A DNA stretch of 64,000 bases from Paraperlucidibaca baekdonensis (GCF_003387535.1 NZ_QUNR01000003.1:310001-374000), one strand, 5' to 3'. Numbered from the stretch's first letter, positions 9,134 through 17,643 are shown. A program made the numbers and translations. The notes: a model not told the origin generated them from the sequence alone.

Positions 9134-9154
9134 GGCTTCTCTGATTTTAAGCAA
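9126..9154 (-). promoter_or_regulatory. Sigma70-type promoter for the tetR operon
   Basis: On the reverse strand TTGCTT (9154-9149), a 17-bp spacer and TATATT (9131-9126). Its -10 overlaps the -10 of the rightward promoter, so the two polymerases would compete. The predicted transcription start (about 9119) falls inside the palindrome. Confidence 0.5.
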
Positions 9155-9209
9155 ATACAACGCCACGCCTGCCAATGCATCGGCAGCAGCGCCAACCGAG
9201 GGCTGTGCC

Positions 9210-10283
9210 ATGAGTTTGATGACCCCGATTTCGCATTTTGATGGCAGCCGCCGCGCTCTGCAACCGATGTCGCGCGTGGAAGACACGCGCGCTGCCGCTG
9301 GCGATTTCCGCCGTGACATGCTCGCCAAACCGACCGTGCGCTACTACGAATCTTTCGAGCTGGTGCGCGTGCCGTATCCGGCGAAGTTTGCCTACCTCAA
9401 TGCCTTCACACGGCCAACGCCGTTTGTGCATTTGTGCAACCGGCTGTTTGTCATTCAGTTCGATAGCAGCGAGGGCCTGAAGACGCTGCTAGTGAGCCCG
9501 TCGGATTGGGAGCATCAGCGCGAGACGCCATTTTTCGCGCAGCTCGACGCCATGGCCGGACCTCTGACCGGCGTCATGGATAGCCTCATGGTGCGCACGC
9601 CCAACACCGTGCTCGGCGTACTCGCGAAGATCGGCCTGAAGCCCGAAGACATCGACTACATCACCTATGACCATTTGCACACGCAAAATGTCACGCGCTG
9701 GCTCGGTAGCGCTGATCGCCCCGGCTTGCTGCCCAACGCCAAGCTGCTGATCATGCGCGAAGAATGGGAAAGTGCCAAAGGCCTGCTGCCGTGGCACAAC
9801 CAATGGTATTGCCCGGGTGGCATTGCTGATGTGCCCGACGACAAACTGGTGCTGCTCGACGACAGCGTCTTTTTGGGCGATGGCTCGGTGGCGTTGGTGC
9901 GCAGCAAAGGCCATACCGAAGGCAACCATTCGATTGTCGCGCATACTGAGGGCGGCTTGTTTGTCACCAGCGAAAATGGCGTCAGCCTCGATGCCTATGA
10001 GCCAAAATTCTCGAAAATTCCGGGCTTGGCGGCCTATGCCAAACAGACCGGCGCGGAAATCATCATCAACGGCAATACCCAAGAGTATGTGGTGGATCAG
10101 TACATCTCCATGGTGGCTGAGAAAACTATTGCCGGGCCGAGTGTGCGTGATCCGCGCTTTCCCAATGTCGCGCCGTCATCGGAGGCGATGGCATTTTGGC
10201 TGTTCCCAAGCACAGCGCCGACCGTGACGGTGGGCAATTTGCGCTATGGCACACTAACCCATTCGGCGGAGCTAGCCTCGTGA
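9210..10283 (+). CDS. Metallo-beta-lactamase-fold protein with an altered metal site
   Basis: 357 residues. The order of elements is that of an MBL hydrolase: a strand-rich start, then ITYDHLHTQN in place of the usual H-x-H-x-D-H, then KGHTEGNHS (the third histidine, H235), then FVTSENG where FTGD is usual. H155 and H157 are kept, but positions expected to be Asp and His are Gln159 and Asn160, and the bridging Asp appears to be Glu255. Activity may be altered or lost. Start ATG 9210 has GAGG upstream and MSLMTP as N terminus; an earlier in-frame start at 9105 would overlap the promoter. The stop overlaps the GTG of the next SDR. Divergent from tetR and probably controlled by it. Confidence 0.8.
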   Translation: MSLMTPISHFDGSRRALQPMSRVEDTRAAAGDFRRDMLAKPTVRYYESFELVRVPYPAKFAYLNAFTRPTPFVHLCNRLFVIQFDSSEGLKTLLVSPSDWEHQRETPFFAQLDAMAGPLTGVMDSLMVRTPNTVLGVLAKIGLKPEDIDYITYDHLHTQNVTRWLGSADRPGLLPNAKLLIMREEWESAKGLLPWHNQWYCPGGIADVPDDKLVLLDDSVFLGDGSVALVRSKGHTEGNHSIVAHTEGGLFVTSENGVSLDAYEPKFSKIPGLAAYAKQTGAEIIINGNTQEYVVDQYISMVAEKTIAGPSVRDPRFPNVAPSSEAMAFWLFPSTAPTVTVGNLRYGTLTHSAELAS

Positions 10284-11095
10284 TTATCGTTGTCACGGGG
10301 GCGGCCTCCGGTATTGGCTTCGCGTTGGCGCAGCGTTTGCTTGGCTTGGGCCATCAAGTCTGTGCCTGCGATATCCATACCGAGGCCATGTCGGCGCTTT
10401 CGGCGGCTAGCCCCGAGCAGCTGCTGATACGTCCGCTCGATGTACGCGATGCCGATGCGTGGCAGGCGCTGATTGCCGAGGTTGTGGCGCATTGGGGCGG
10501 CGTCGATATGCTCGCCAATGTTGCCGGTGTCTTGCGCGATAACTGGGCGCATGAAGCAGCGGCCGACGATGTGCATTGGCAAATCGACATCAATGTGAAG
10601 GGCGTGATGTTTGGCTGCCAAGCCGTGCTGCCGCACATGCGCGCGGCCGGTCGCGGCCATATTGTTAATATCGCCTCGCTGGCAGGGCTTTCGCCGGTGC
10701 CGGGCCTGAGCATTTACAGCGCCAGCAAATTTGCTGTGCGCGGCTATACCTTGGGCATTGCCATGGAGCTGGCGGAGCAGGGCATCGCCGTCACGGCGGT
10801 ATGCCCCGATGCCGTACAAACCCCCATGCTCGATGTGCAAAAAGGCCGTGAGCAAGCGGCGCTAACTTTTTCGGGGCCGCGTGCCTTGAGTGCCGAGGAA
10901 GTGGTCGATGCCATTGTTGGCCCGGTCATGGACAAACGGCCCATGGAAATCGCGCTACCGGCGTGGCGGGGTGCCACGGCGCGCGCGGCAGGGATGTTTC
11001 CGCAAAGCAGTGCCAAGGCCTTGGGCTGGTTTCGCTCAGCTGGCCTTAAGCGCCAAGCGGCCATTGCCAACGGTCATGACAGCACGCGCAAATAA
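10280..11095 (+). CDS. Classical short-chain dehydrogenase/reductase
   Basis: 271 residues. VVTGAASGIGFALAQRL is the coenzyme-binding glycine motif right at the N terminus, D60-like DVRDADAW and MLANVAG follow, IVNIASLAG supplies the catalytic serine strand, and YSASKFAVRGYT the catalytic YxxxK. CPDAVQTPM is the usual substrate-loop motif. Coenzyme preference is unclear. The GTG at 10280 is chosen because it overlaps the stop of the MBL gene (GTGA), is preceded by GGCGGAG, and places the Rossmann strand at the N terminus; the frame stays open upstream without homologous sequence. It is the second gene of the rightward arm and converges on the diguanylate cyclase gene. Confidence 0.9.
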   Translation: MIIVVTGAASGIGFALAQRLLGLGHQVCACDIHTEAMSALSAASPEQLLIRPLDVRDADAWQALIAEVVAHWGGVDMLANVAGVLRDNWAHEAAADDVHWQIDINVKGVMFGCQAVLPHMRAAGRGHIVNIASLAGLSPVPGLSIYSASKFAVRGYTLGIAMELAEQGIAVTAVCPDAVQTPMLDVQKGREQAALTFSGPRALSAEEVVDAIVGPVMDKRPMEIALPAWRGATARAAGMFPQSSAKALGWFRSAGLKRQAAIANGHDSTRK

Positions 11096-11111
11096 GTCCT
11101 AAGCGGCGGGT

Positions 11112-12305
11112 TTAGGCCTGCGGCGCTTTGCTAAAAGCATCACTGGGCACCATGCCGGAGCCAGCTAACAGCGTTTCAACACGATTTCGGCCATGGCCTT
11201 TGGCTTGATAGAGCGCTTCATCGGCTCGGCCAATGGCCGCATTGACCGAGCTATCGGTCGGGCTTAACAGCGTCAGGCCGAAGCTCGCCGTCACGGGCAC
11301 GCGCAGGCCTTGATCATTATGGACGATCAGCGCTTGCAGGCTTAAACGGCAGCGCTCGGCCACTGCATGTGCCTCGCTGGCGTCGGTATTGGGCAGCACC
11401 AGCAAAAACTCTTCACCGCCATAACGGCCAACGCTGTCGCCAGCGCGAAGGGCCGCGCTTAAGCGCTCGGCGCTGGCTTTTAAGACCCGATCGCCGGTGC
11501 CGTGGCCATGGCTGTCATTAACGCGTTTGAAATGGTCTAAATCCAAAATCACCACCGCCAAGGGCTGCTCATCACGACGCGCGCGCGCCGTGGCCGCATC
11601 GGCCTCACTCAAAATATGGCGGCGGTTGGCCAGCCCAGTCAGGCCATCGCGGCGGCTTAACTCACGAATTTGATCTTCGCGATCCCGCCACCAGGTCAGC
11701 ATTTGATCGGCCATAAAGGTGATCAAAATCAGAAAGGGCGCGGCGAAAAAGAGCTCGCTGAGCATCCAAAAAGTGAAGGCATGGCTGCTCGCGGGAGGCA
11801 CTTTGCTGGGCGCGTAGGGGATATCGCCACTGGCGGCGGCATAACTCAAGGCCATGAGCAGCGAAAATGCTGATGCAGCGGCCCACCAGACGGCGCGCCG
11901 GTTGAGCAAAATAAAGCCAAAGATTGGCGCGCCTAACAGCACAATGCCGACCGGAAACGATAGCGTGCCAATCGAGTAGCTCATCAGCACCAAGCTTAAG
12001 GAGTAGTACTGTAGCGTGGCGTGTTGAAAGGGCAGGTAGTCGGGGCGGCGGCGACGCAAAAAGATGCCGGCAATGACAATCAAGGAGCCGATGGCGATGA
12101 GCAATAGCTCAACTTCCATGACGCGTTTGACCACCTCGGTGTGCACCAGAGAATGGCTGTCGGGCCGGCTAATGACGTAGAGCGACCACAAAAAGTATTG
12201 TAAATACAGCGGGATGGCCATGGCCATGAGGATGAGGCCTTTGTCGACCGGACTCCACTCTAAGGCCGCGGCGATGCGTTTACGCCACACAGTCAGTCGC
12301 CTCAC
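11112..12305 (-). CDS. Membrane-bound GGDEF diguanylate cyclase
   Basis: 397 residues. The N-terminal half has about five to six transmembrane helices between residues 22 and 215 and no recognisable periplasmic sensor. After a short coiled linker (WWRDREDQIRELSRRDGLTG) comes a complete GGDEF domain with DLDHFKRVNDSHGHGTGD, the active-site GGEEF near residue 297 and an RxxD inhibitory site five residues before it, so feedback by c-di-GMP is expected. It makes c-di-GMP from two GTP. The start is a GTG with GAGGGG seven bases upstream. It stands alone between the convergent SDR and the upstream synthetase gene. Confidence 0.93.
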   Translation of the reverse strand: MRRLTVWRKRIAAALEWSPVDKGLILMAMAIPLYLQYFLWSLYVISRPDSHSLVHTEVVKRVMEVELLLIAIGSLIVIAGIFLRRRRPDYLPFQHATLQYYSLSLVLMSYSIGTLSFPVGIVLLGAPIFGFILLNRRAVWWAAASAFSLLMALSYAAASGDIPYAPSKVPPASSHAFTFWMLSELFFAAPFLILITFMADQMLTWWRDREDQIRELSRRDGLTGLANRRHILSEADAATARARRDEQPLAVVILDLDHFKRVNDSHGHGTGDRVLKASAERLSAALRAGDSVGRYGGEEFLLVLPNTDASEAHAVAERCRLSLQALIVHNDQGLRVPVTASFGLTLLSPTDSSVNAAIGRADEALYQAKGHGRNRVETLLAGSGMVPSDAFSKAPQA

Positions 12306-12388
12306 GCACTATCCCCTCACGTTAAAGACCTATCTGAGCACAAACCGATGCACTCAGGGTAGGCCATTTGTCGTGATCTTGTTGTGGC

Positions 12389-14221
12389 TTAAAAGCGGTA
12401 GGCGCCGGCTTCAATGTCCGCCTGCATCGCCACCGTCAAGGGCACATATTCGGTGGTGCCGGGCAGCAAGACATAGAGTGGCTCACCGCCTGTTTTCGCC
12501 GGATCAAAGGCTTCTGTTTTTAAGCCAGACTTTTGGTATTTGAATGTGCCGGTGGTTTCCATCGCCGCTTTCACGCGCAAAAACACCGGCACGGCATAGG
12601 TGGGTAACTCAGTTTTTAGGTGGCTGAGCAGTGTCGCGAAATTAACGTCATGGCCTTCATGTGGCGTGATGGCGGCCATGCCGGCGCGGCCATTGGTGTT
12701 GGCAATTTCCACGCCATAGACTACGGCTTCGGCCAGGTCTGGGTGCGCGGTCATGATGTTTTCGACTTCAGTAGTCGAGACGTTTTCGCCTTTCCAGCGG
12801 AAGGTGTCGCCGGTGCGATCGACAAACTGCGCATGGCGAAAGCCGATTTCGCGCATCAAATCGCCAGTATTGAAGTATTTATCGCCCTGTTTAAAGACAT
12901 CACTAAAGATGCTTTTGGCATTTTTGTCGCTGTCGGTATAGCCATCAAATGGCGTTTTCTCGGTGATCTCGCCGATCAGCAAGCCGACTTCGCCGCGTTT
13001 GACTTCAATCATCAAACCCTTGGCATTGCGCACCGGTGCTTCGGCCTCTTTGTCGTATTTGACCAAGGCATAGGGCATGGGCGAGAAGCCCACGGTGTTG
13101 TCGAAATTGAAGATGTTGGTGAAGCCGACATTGCCCTCGGAGGAGGCGTAGAGCTCGGCGACTTCCTCGACGCCAAAGCGGGCTTTGAATTCGCCCCAAA
13201 TCGAGGGGCGCAGGCCGTTGCCGACCATTTTCGTGGCGCGATGCTGGCGGTCTTTTTCGCTGGCTGGTTTTTCCAGCAAGTAGCGGCAGAGCTCACCAAC
13301 ATAGCCAAAGGCGCTGGCGTTGTAGCGGCGCACATCATCCCAAAACTCGCTAGCGGAGAATTTGCGGCGAATGGCCAGCCCGGCGTTGCCGGCCAATACC
13401 GAGCTCCAGCACACCACCATGGCGGTGGCGTGATAAAACGGCAGCGTGGCGTAGAGCACGTCATCGGTTTTCAAGTTGAAGGTGTAGCCGAAGCCGCCAT
13501 AGGCTTTCATCCAACGTCCGTTATTAAACACCGCAGCTTTTGGTAAGCCGGTGGTGCCAGAGGTGTAGACGTAAAACAGGCCATCGGGGCGGAAGTTTTT
13601 CTGCGTGGTTGGCGGGTTGTAGTTGGGGCAGTCTTTGATGTCTTTGGCCAGGCTTTTCCAGCCTTTTGGCGCGCGACCGGGTTTTGTCTGCGTGGGCGCA
13701 TCGGCAAACCAGTAGCGTTGATCGGCCGGCAAGCAGAGCTCGGCGGCCACGTCATTGACGGCTTGTACGCACTCGGCGCCAACAATCATGGCTTTTGGCT
13801 CAACGAGATTGATGCTGTGGGTCAGGACTTTGCCGGTTTGCGAGGTGTTGACGAGTGCGCTAACGACGCCAATTTTCGCCAGACCCAAAACGGTGACCAG
13901 CAGCTCAGGACGGTTTTCGATGAGCACCACGGCCACATCGCCTTTTTTCAAGCCACGCGCTAAAAAGTGATGGGCAATGCGGTTGGCCCACTGGTTAAAG
14001 CCGGCATAGCTAAATTGCTGGTCTTCATAATACAGCGCGATGCCATGGGGATTTTCTTGTGTGGATTTTTCAAATGCCCATGCCAGACCCAGTGGGGTGG
14101 TCGTGTTGGTGCTATTGGCCATGATCAGGCCTTTAATCATGCGTGGTGCTTTCAGCAGCAAGCCGGGCAGTTTGCGGGCAACATCGAGTGGGCTAATGAC
14201 ATCGGCGTGGGGAGTAGACAT
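12389..14221 (-). CDS. Long/very-long-chain acyl-CoA synthetase, FATP-like
   Basis: 610 residues of an AMP-forming adenylate enzyme. YVYTSGTTGLPKAA is the ATP-binding P-loop, ELYASSEGN the A5-type motif, and YFNTGDLMREIG followed by FVDRTGDTFRWKGENVST the hinge and signature found in the FATP/FadD6-like branch rather than in FadD proper. KYQKSGLKTEAF near the C terminus contains the catalytic lysine. It would activate fatty acids to acyl-CoA at the inner membrane; chain length cannot be read. ATG 14221 has AGGA seven bases upstream. An acyl-CoA dehydrogenase gene lies upstream on the same strand, but a terminator separates them. Confidence 0.9.
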   Translation of the reverse strand: MSTPHADVISPLDVARKLPGLLLKAPRMIKGLIMANSTNTTTPLGLAWAFEKSTQENPHGIALYYEDQQFSYAGFNQWANRIAHHFLARGLKKGDVAVVLIENRPELLVTVLGLAKIGVVSALVNTSQTGKVLTHSINLVEPKAMIVGAECVQAVNDVAAELCLPADQRYWFADAPTQTKPGRAPKGWKSLAKDIKDCPNYNPPTTQKNFRPDGLFYVYTSGTTGLPKAAVFNNGRWMKAYGGFGYTFNLKTDDVLYATLPFYHATAMVVCWSSVLAGNAGLAIRRKFSASEFWDDVRRYNASAFGYVGELCRYLLEKPASEKDRQHRATKMVGNGLRPSIWGEFKARFGVEEVAELYASSEGNVGFTNIFNFDNTVGFSPMPYALVKYDKEAEAPVRNAKGLMIEVKRGEVGLLIGEITEKTPFDGYTDSDKNAKSIFSDVFKQGDKYFNTGDLMREIGFRHAQFVDRTGDTFRWKGENVSTTEVENIMTAHPDLAEAVVYGVEIANTNGRAGMAAITPHEGHDVNFATLLSHLKTELPTYAVPVFLRVKAAMETTGTFKYQKSGLKTEAFDPAKTGGEPLYVLLPGTTEYVPLTVAMQADIEAGAYRF

Positions 14222-14249
14222 AAAAATTCCTGCAAATGGATAGTTCAGC

Positions 14250-14277
14250 TAAAACAAAGCCGCCTAAAGTGGCGGCT
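14250..14277 (-). terminator. Intrinsic terminator after the acyl-CoA dehydrogenase gene
   Basis: On the reverse strand AGCCGCC-ACTTTA-GGCGGCT, a perfect 7-bp stem with a 6-nt loop, is followed by TTGTTTTA. It should end leftward transcription before the synthetase gene. Confidence 0.65.
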
Positions 14278-14374
14278 AAGTTAACGGCGCAGCCTCCGTC
14301 TCGCAAGACTTTCGGCGTAGGCATTGGCTTATTTGCGGCGTTTACGTGTGACGTAGGCGCCGCGGAAGAGCCTG

Positions 14375-15532
14375 TTAGCGCTTTTTCGTTGGGATGGTCC
14401 CCATGATTTTACAAATAATGCCGAGCATGACCTCGTCGGCACCGCCACCAATGGAGGCCAAGCGGCCATCGCGGTAGGCGCGAGCAATTGGGTTGTCCCA
14501 GGTGAAGCCTTGGCCGCCCCAGTATTGCAGGCAGCTGTCGGTGACTTCGCGCATCAGTCGGCCGGCTTTGAGCTTGGCCATGGAGGCGAGCATGGTGACA
14601 TTTTCGCCGGCAATGTGTTGCTCGCAAGCCAAATACGTCATGCCACGCAGGGCTTCGATTTCGGTCATCAGCTCGGCCATGCGGAAATGCACCACTTGCT
14701 GATCGAGCAGCGGTTTGCCGTAGATCATCCGTGAGCGGGCATAGTCTATGGTGAGTTCAACGCATTTGCTCATGCCACCTAAGCCGCTGGCGGCGCAGAA
14801 AATGCGCTCTTCTTGGAATTGCAGCATTTGCATCATAAAGCCCATGCCTTCGTTGCCAATCACGTGGCTTTGCGGCACACGCACATCATCGAAAAATACT
14901 TGCGCGGTGTCGGAGCTGCGTTGGCCGAGCTTGTCGATGGGCTTGGAGAAGGAGATGCCCGGTGTTTTCGACGGCACAATAATCAAGGACTTATTGTTGT
15001 AGGGGCCTTCGTCGCTGGTGTTGGCGAGCAGGCAGAAAAAGTCGGCTTGCAAGCTGTTGGTGATCCACATTTTGCTGCCATTGATAACGTAGTCATCGCC
15101 ATCTTTCACGGCTTTGGTTTTGATCGCCGCGACATCCGAACCGGCATGCACTTCGCTGACGGCAATCGAGGCGACCATGTCACCGCTAATGGCGTGGCGC
15201 AGGAATTTATCTTTCAGCTCATCGGAGCCAAAACGGGCAATGGCTGGGGTTGCCATGTCGGTTTGTACGCCAATCGCCATGGGGATGCCGCCACAGGCAA
15301 TGCGCCCGAGCTCTTCAGTCACCACCATATTGTAAGAATAATCCAAGCCTGAGCCGCCAAAGGCTTCGGGCTTATGAATGCCGAGTAGGCCAAGGTTGCC
15401 CATTTTTTTGAACAACTCATGGGCGGGAAAGCGGCCGGCTTCTTCCCACGCATCAACATGTGGGTTCACGTCGTTTTCAACAAATTGGCGTGTGGTGCGG
15501 CGCAGTGCTTCGTGTTCTTCGGTAAATTGCAT
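14375..15532 (-). CDS. Acyl-CoA dehydrogenase
   Basis: 385 residues, the standard length. SIAVSEVHAGSDVAAIKTKA is the first signature segment and WITNSLQADFFCLLANT follows. Near the C terminus, QYWGGQGFTWDNPIARAYRDGR is the second signature region. Where many family members have the catalytic Glu (YGG-x-G-Y, then E), this has a G-F-x-x-x-N-P pattern, so the base may lie elsewhere, as in isovaleryl or long-chain types. It oxidises an acyl-CoA to the enoyl-CoA and passes electrons to ETF. ATG 15532 is preceded by GGAGAGAG. Divergent from the small membrane-protein gene at 15703. Confidence 0.93.
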   Translation of the reverse strand: MQFTEEHEALRRTTRQFVENDVNPHVDAWEEAGRFPAHELFKKMGNLGLLGIHKPEAFGGSGLDYSYNMVVTEELGRIACGGIPMAIGVQTDMATPAIARFGSDELKDKFLRHAISGDMVASIAVSEVHAGSDVAAIKTKAVKDGDDYVINGSKMWITNSLQADFFCLLANTSDEGPYNNKSLIIVPSKTPGISFSKPIDKLGQRSSDTAQVFFDDVRVPQSHVIGNEGMGFMMQMLQFQEERIFCAASGLGGMSKCVELTIDYARSRMIYGKPLLDQQVVHFRMAELMTEIEALRGMTYLACEQHIAGENVTMLASMAKLKAGRLMREVTDSCLQYWGGQGFTWDNPIARAYRDGRLASIGGGADEVMLGIICKIMGTIPTKKR

Positions 15533-15623
15533 GGTCTCTCTCCAAAATAAAGGCGCTCAGCAGGAGGTGGGGTGACGCTGGCGATAAAGCGCGGTCGTCA
15601 AAAAAATAAACGCTGCTGAGGTG

Positions 15624-15639
15624 GCGACTAGTTAGTCAC
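15624..15639. promoter_or_regulatory. Inverted repeat in the ACAD / membrane-protein divergent gap
   Basis: GACTA-GT-TAGTC (15626-15637), with a further outer G/C match, lies in the 170-bp gap between divergently oriented genes. It has the form of a dimeric regulator site. No regulator gene is adjacent, and no convincing promoter elements pair with it. Confidence 0.35.
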
Positions 15640-15702
15640 GCGCTAAGATAATGGTCAATATGACGCTTTGCAAAACCTTTTGATAAAAATGAGTAATAAA
15701 CT

Positions 15703-16209
15703 ATGGCTTTAAACGACTTCCCTATCATTCATACCTTATTAGTAGGTGCTGAGCAGCAAATCACGAGTATCAGCTTGGCGCTGCTAGCCGCGAGTGGCTT
15801 GCTGATGACCGGCTTGCTTACCGGTTTGTGGAAGTATTTGGCCATTGCCACCAGCCCGCAATCGCGCGCACCGTATTATGTTGATATTGCCCACCGATCA
15901 TCGCTGATGTATTCATTTTCAGCGCTGTTGGTGGCTTTTATGGCGGCGCTAAGCCCATTTTCGCCGACAATGACCTGGTGGGCCACCGCCGGGCCGCTGT
16001 TTTTCTTTGCCAGCGCGGTATTCACCTATATGGTGCATGGCTATTTAAATGACACGCGCAATCAATTGGCCAAGCCCTATGTGCTCGGCAAGCGGCATCT
16101 GCCCGGTGTCATGATTCACGGCTTTATGGGTTTGCTGGCGTTGGTGGAAATCGCCGGTGTGGCGGTGTTGGCCGTTGGGGTTTGGCAGACACTGTCGCCA
16201 TTGCTATAG
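15703..16209 (+). CDS. Small four-helix membrane protein, unrecognised
   Basis: 168 residues with four clear transmembrane segments near residues 20-45, 65-88, 95-115 and 140-163. Polar motifs flank them: YYVDIAHRSSLMYSFSAL before helix 2, and VHGYLNDTRNQL after helix 3. Size, helix number and the A-H-x-x-L-M motif recall the styrene-oxide-isomerase fold, but I cannot establish homology. The ATG at 15703 has only a weak ribosome binding site. It is divergent from an acyl-CoA dehydrogenase gene and ends at a bidirectional terminator, so it is a single-gene unit. Confidence 0.7.
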   Translation: MALNDFPIIHTLLVGAEQQITSISLALLAASGLLMTGLLTGLWKYLAIATSPQSRAPYYVDIAHRSSLMYSFSALLVAFMAALSPFSPTMTWWATAGPLFFFASAVFTYMVHGYLNDTRNQLAKPYVLGKRHLPGVMIHGFMGLLALVEIAGVAVLAVGVWQTLSPLL

Positions 16210-16214
16210 CGCAT

Positions 16215-16241
16215 TAAAAAGGCCTCAGAAGAGGCCTTTTT
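16215..16241. terminator. Bidirectional intrinsic terminator
   Basis: AGGCCTC and GAGGCCT form a perfect stem around a short loop (AGAA), flanked by A-run and T-run. It serves the membrane-protein gene rightward and the convergent UbiB-like gene leftward. Confidence 0.88.
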
Positions 16242-16251
16242 GCTGTAACGC

Positions 16252-17607
16252 TTAGAGGTATTTAGCCAATAGACTGCGGCCATCGAGCTGAGCATCCATC
16301 ACCGTCATAAAGGTGTAAGCGCCCATGAGTTTGCGGCTCAAAAACATAAACTCTTTCGGCGGCACACTAAAATGCCGGCTCGCGGCTGAGCGTGCGGCCT
16401 GCGAGGCCGCGCGTTTGTGCAGCTGACTTTTTGCCCAACAATACTGACCTTGCGCGTTGAGAATGTCGGCCGGCACATGGGCGTTATCGGCAAATGGCTC
16501 GAAGGCGAGCAGGGCGAGATCCAAAAAGCCTTCACGCACATTGGGCTGCAAGCTATCGAGAAACTTAAAGCCGGTCATGGCCGCGCGCATGGCCTCGCGA
16601 TCGCGATCAAAGCAGGCGCGTGTGAGGTTGCGGGCGAGGTTCAAAAGCTCATCGGGGAAGTCGCGCACCGCGCCAAAATCGAGCAAGACGATTTGGTCGC
16701 TAGTGCCGTCATCGCTGAGTTTGACTAGGTAATTACCGAAGTTGGGATCGGTTTGCAGCTGGCCCCAAACAAACACTTCGCGGCAGCAGACTTCTAGTGC
16801 GGCCAGCGAAATGGAATCGCGGCGGGCTTGCGGCAGCGCCATGATGGTCGCGCTATTAACCGGCACTCCGGTCTCAAACGACATGACAATGAGCTTGTCG
16901 CTGCAATATTCGGGGTATATCTGCGGCACGATAAAGCGCGGGTCATCTTTTAAATAATCACGGAAATGCCGGGTGGTTTCGGCTTCGAGCGGATAATTGA
17001 CCTCGCGATGCATCATCATGCGCACTTCATCGAGCCATTCGTCGAATTCGCGTGTTTGCGGCACAGCGCGGGTTAGGCGCAGCATGCTGGTGACTAGACT
17101 CAAGTCGCTATCGATGGCATCGCCCACGCCAGGATATTGAATTTTAAGCACTAATTCGGCGCCGTCGCTGCGCCGTTGCGCGCGATGCACCTGCGCCAAA
17201 GATGCCGCGCCCAAAGGCTCAGGGTCAATGATCAGCTCATCAAAACGACTGCCAAGCTGCTCGCGCACAATAGGCTCCAGTGTGGCCCACTCGAGGCTGG
17301 CGGTGGAGTCGTTGAGCTTGTGCAGCGCCGAGGTGATTTCTTCGGGCAAAAAATGTTCGCCATAAAGCGCCATCATTTGGCCAATTTTCACCACGCTGCC
17401 TTTTAACTGACCGAGTTCGCCAACTAAGTATTCGGCTTGTTCGGCCAAGGCTTGCCGGCGTGCCGTGGCGCGATTTTCCGGCGCCGAAAAAAGCGAACCG
17501 GCGGCCGAGGCGGCCATGCGCGATCCGGCCACAAACGAGGCTTTGGCGATCGAAAAGCGGCGTTCAAAGGCGCCAGTTTTCAAGCGTTTTAGGCGGTCAT
17601 CAGCCAT
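16252..17607 (-). CDS. ABC1/UbiB-family atypical kinase-like protein
   Basis: 451 residues. The family hallmark KxGQ stretch is present as LKGSVVKIGQMMALYGEHFLPEE, followed by the alanine-rich nucleotide loop PLGAASLAQVHRAQ, LVLKIQYPGV with the kinase lysine, QTDPNFGNYLV and LLDFGAVRDF (DFG-like). There is no strong C-terminal transmembrane pair like that of UbiB, so it may belong to the AarF/ABC1 branch outside ubiquinone synthesis. Such proteins are ATPases that support isoprenoid lipid handling. ATG 17607 has AAGGA eight bases upstream and is preferred to the GTG two codons earlier. The LACTB2-like gene lies upstream, 36 bp away. Confidence 0.88.
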   Translation of the reverse strand: MADDRLKRLKTGAFERRFSIAKASFVAGSRMAASAAGSLFSAPENRATARRQALAEQAEYLVGELGQLKGSVVKIGQMMALYGEHFLPEEITSALHKLNDSTASLEWATLEPIVREQLGSRFDELIIDPEPLGAASLAQVHRAQRRSDGAELVLKIQYPGVGDAIDSDLSLVTSMLRLTRAVPQTREFDEWLDEVRMMMHREVNYPLEAETTRHFRDYLKDDPRFIVPQIYPEYCSDKLIVMSFETGVPVNSATIMALPQARRDSISLAALEVCCREVFVWGQLQTDPNFGNYLVKLSDDGTSDQIVLLDFGAVRDFPDELLNLARNLTRACFDRDREAMRAAMTGFKFLDSLQPNVREGFLDLALLAFEPFADNAHVPADILNAQGQYCWAKSQLHKRAASQAARSAASRHFSVPPKEFMFLSRKLMGAYTFMTVMDAQLDGRSLLAKYL

Positions 17608-17643
17608 GTACACAATCCTTGCGATAATCAGATGGCGGGTAGT

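Noticed and set aside
9105-9209. Upstream N-terminal extension of the MBL protein
   Set aside because: It would start inside the -35 box and operator and lacks a ribosome binding site; ATG 9210 has one.
12620-13546. Long open frame opposite the acyl-CoA synthetase gene
   Set aside because: A shadow of the strongly supported reverse-strand gene; its composition mirrors codon bias, with no recognisable domain.
14193-14324. 43-codon reverse-strand frame in the gap between the synthetase and acyl-CoA dehydrogenase genes
   Set aside because: It runs through the terminator hairpin and the synthetase start, has no ribosome binding site and no recognisable sequence.
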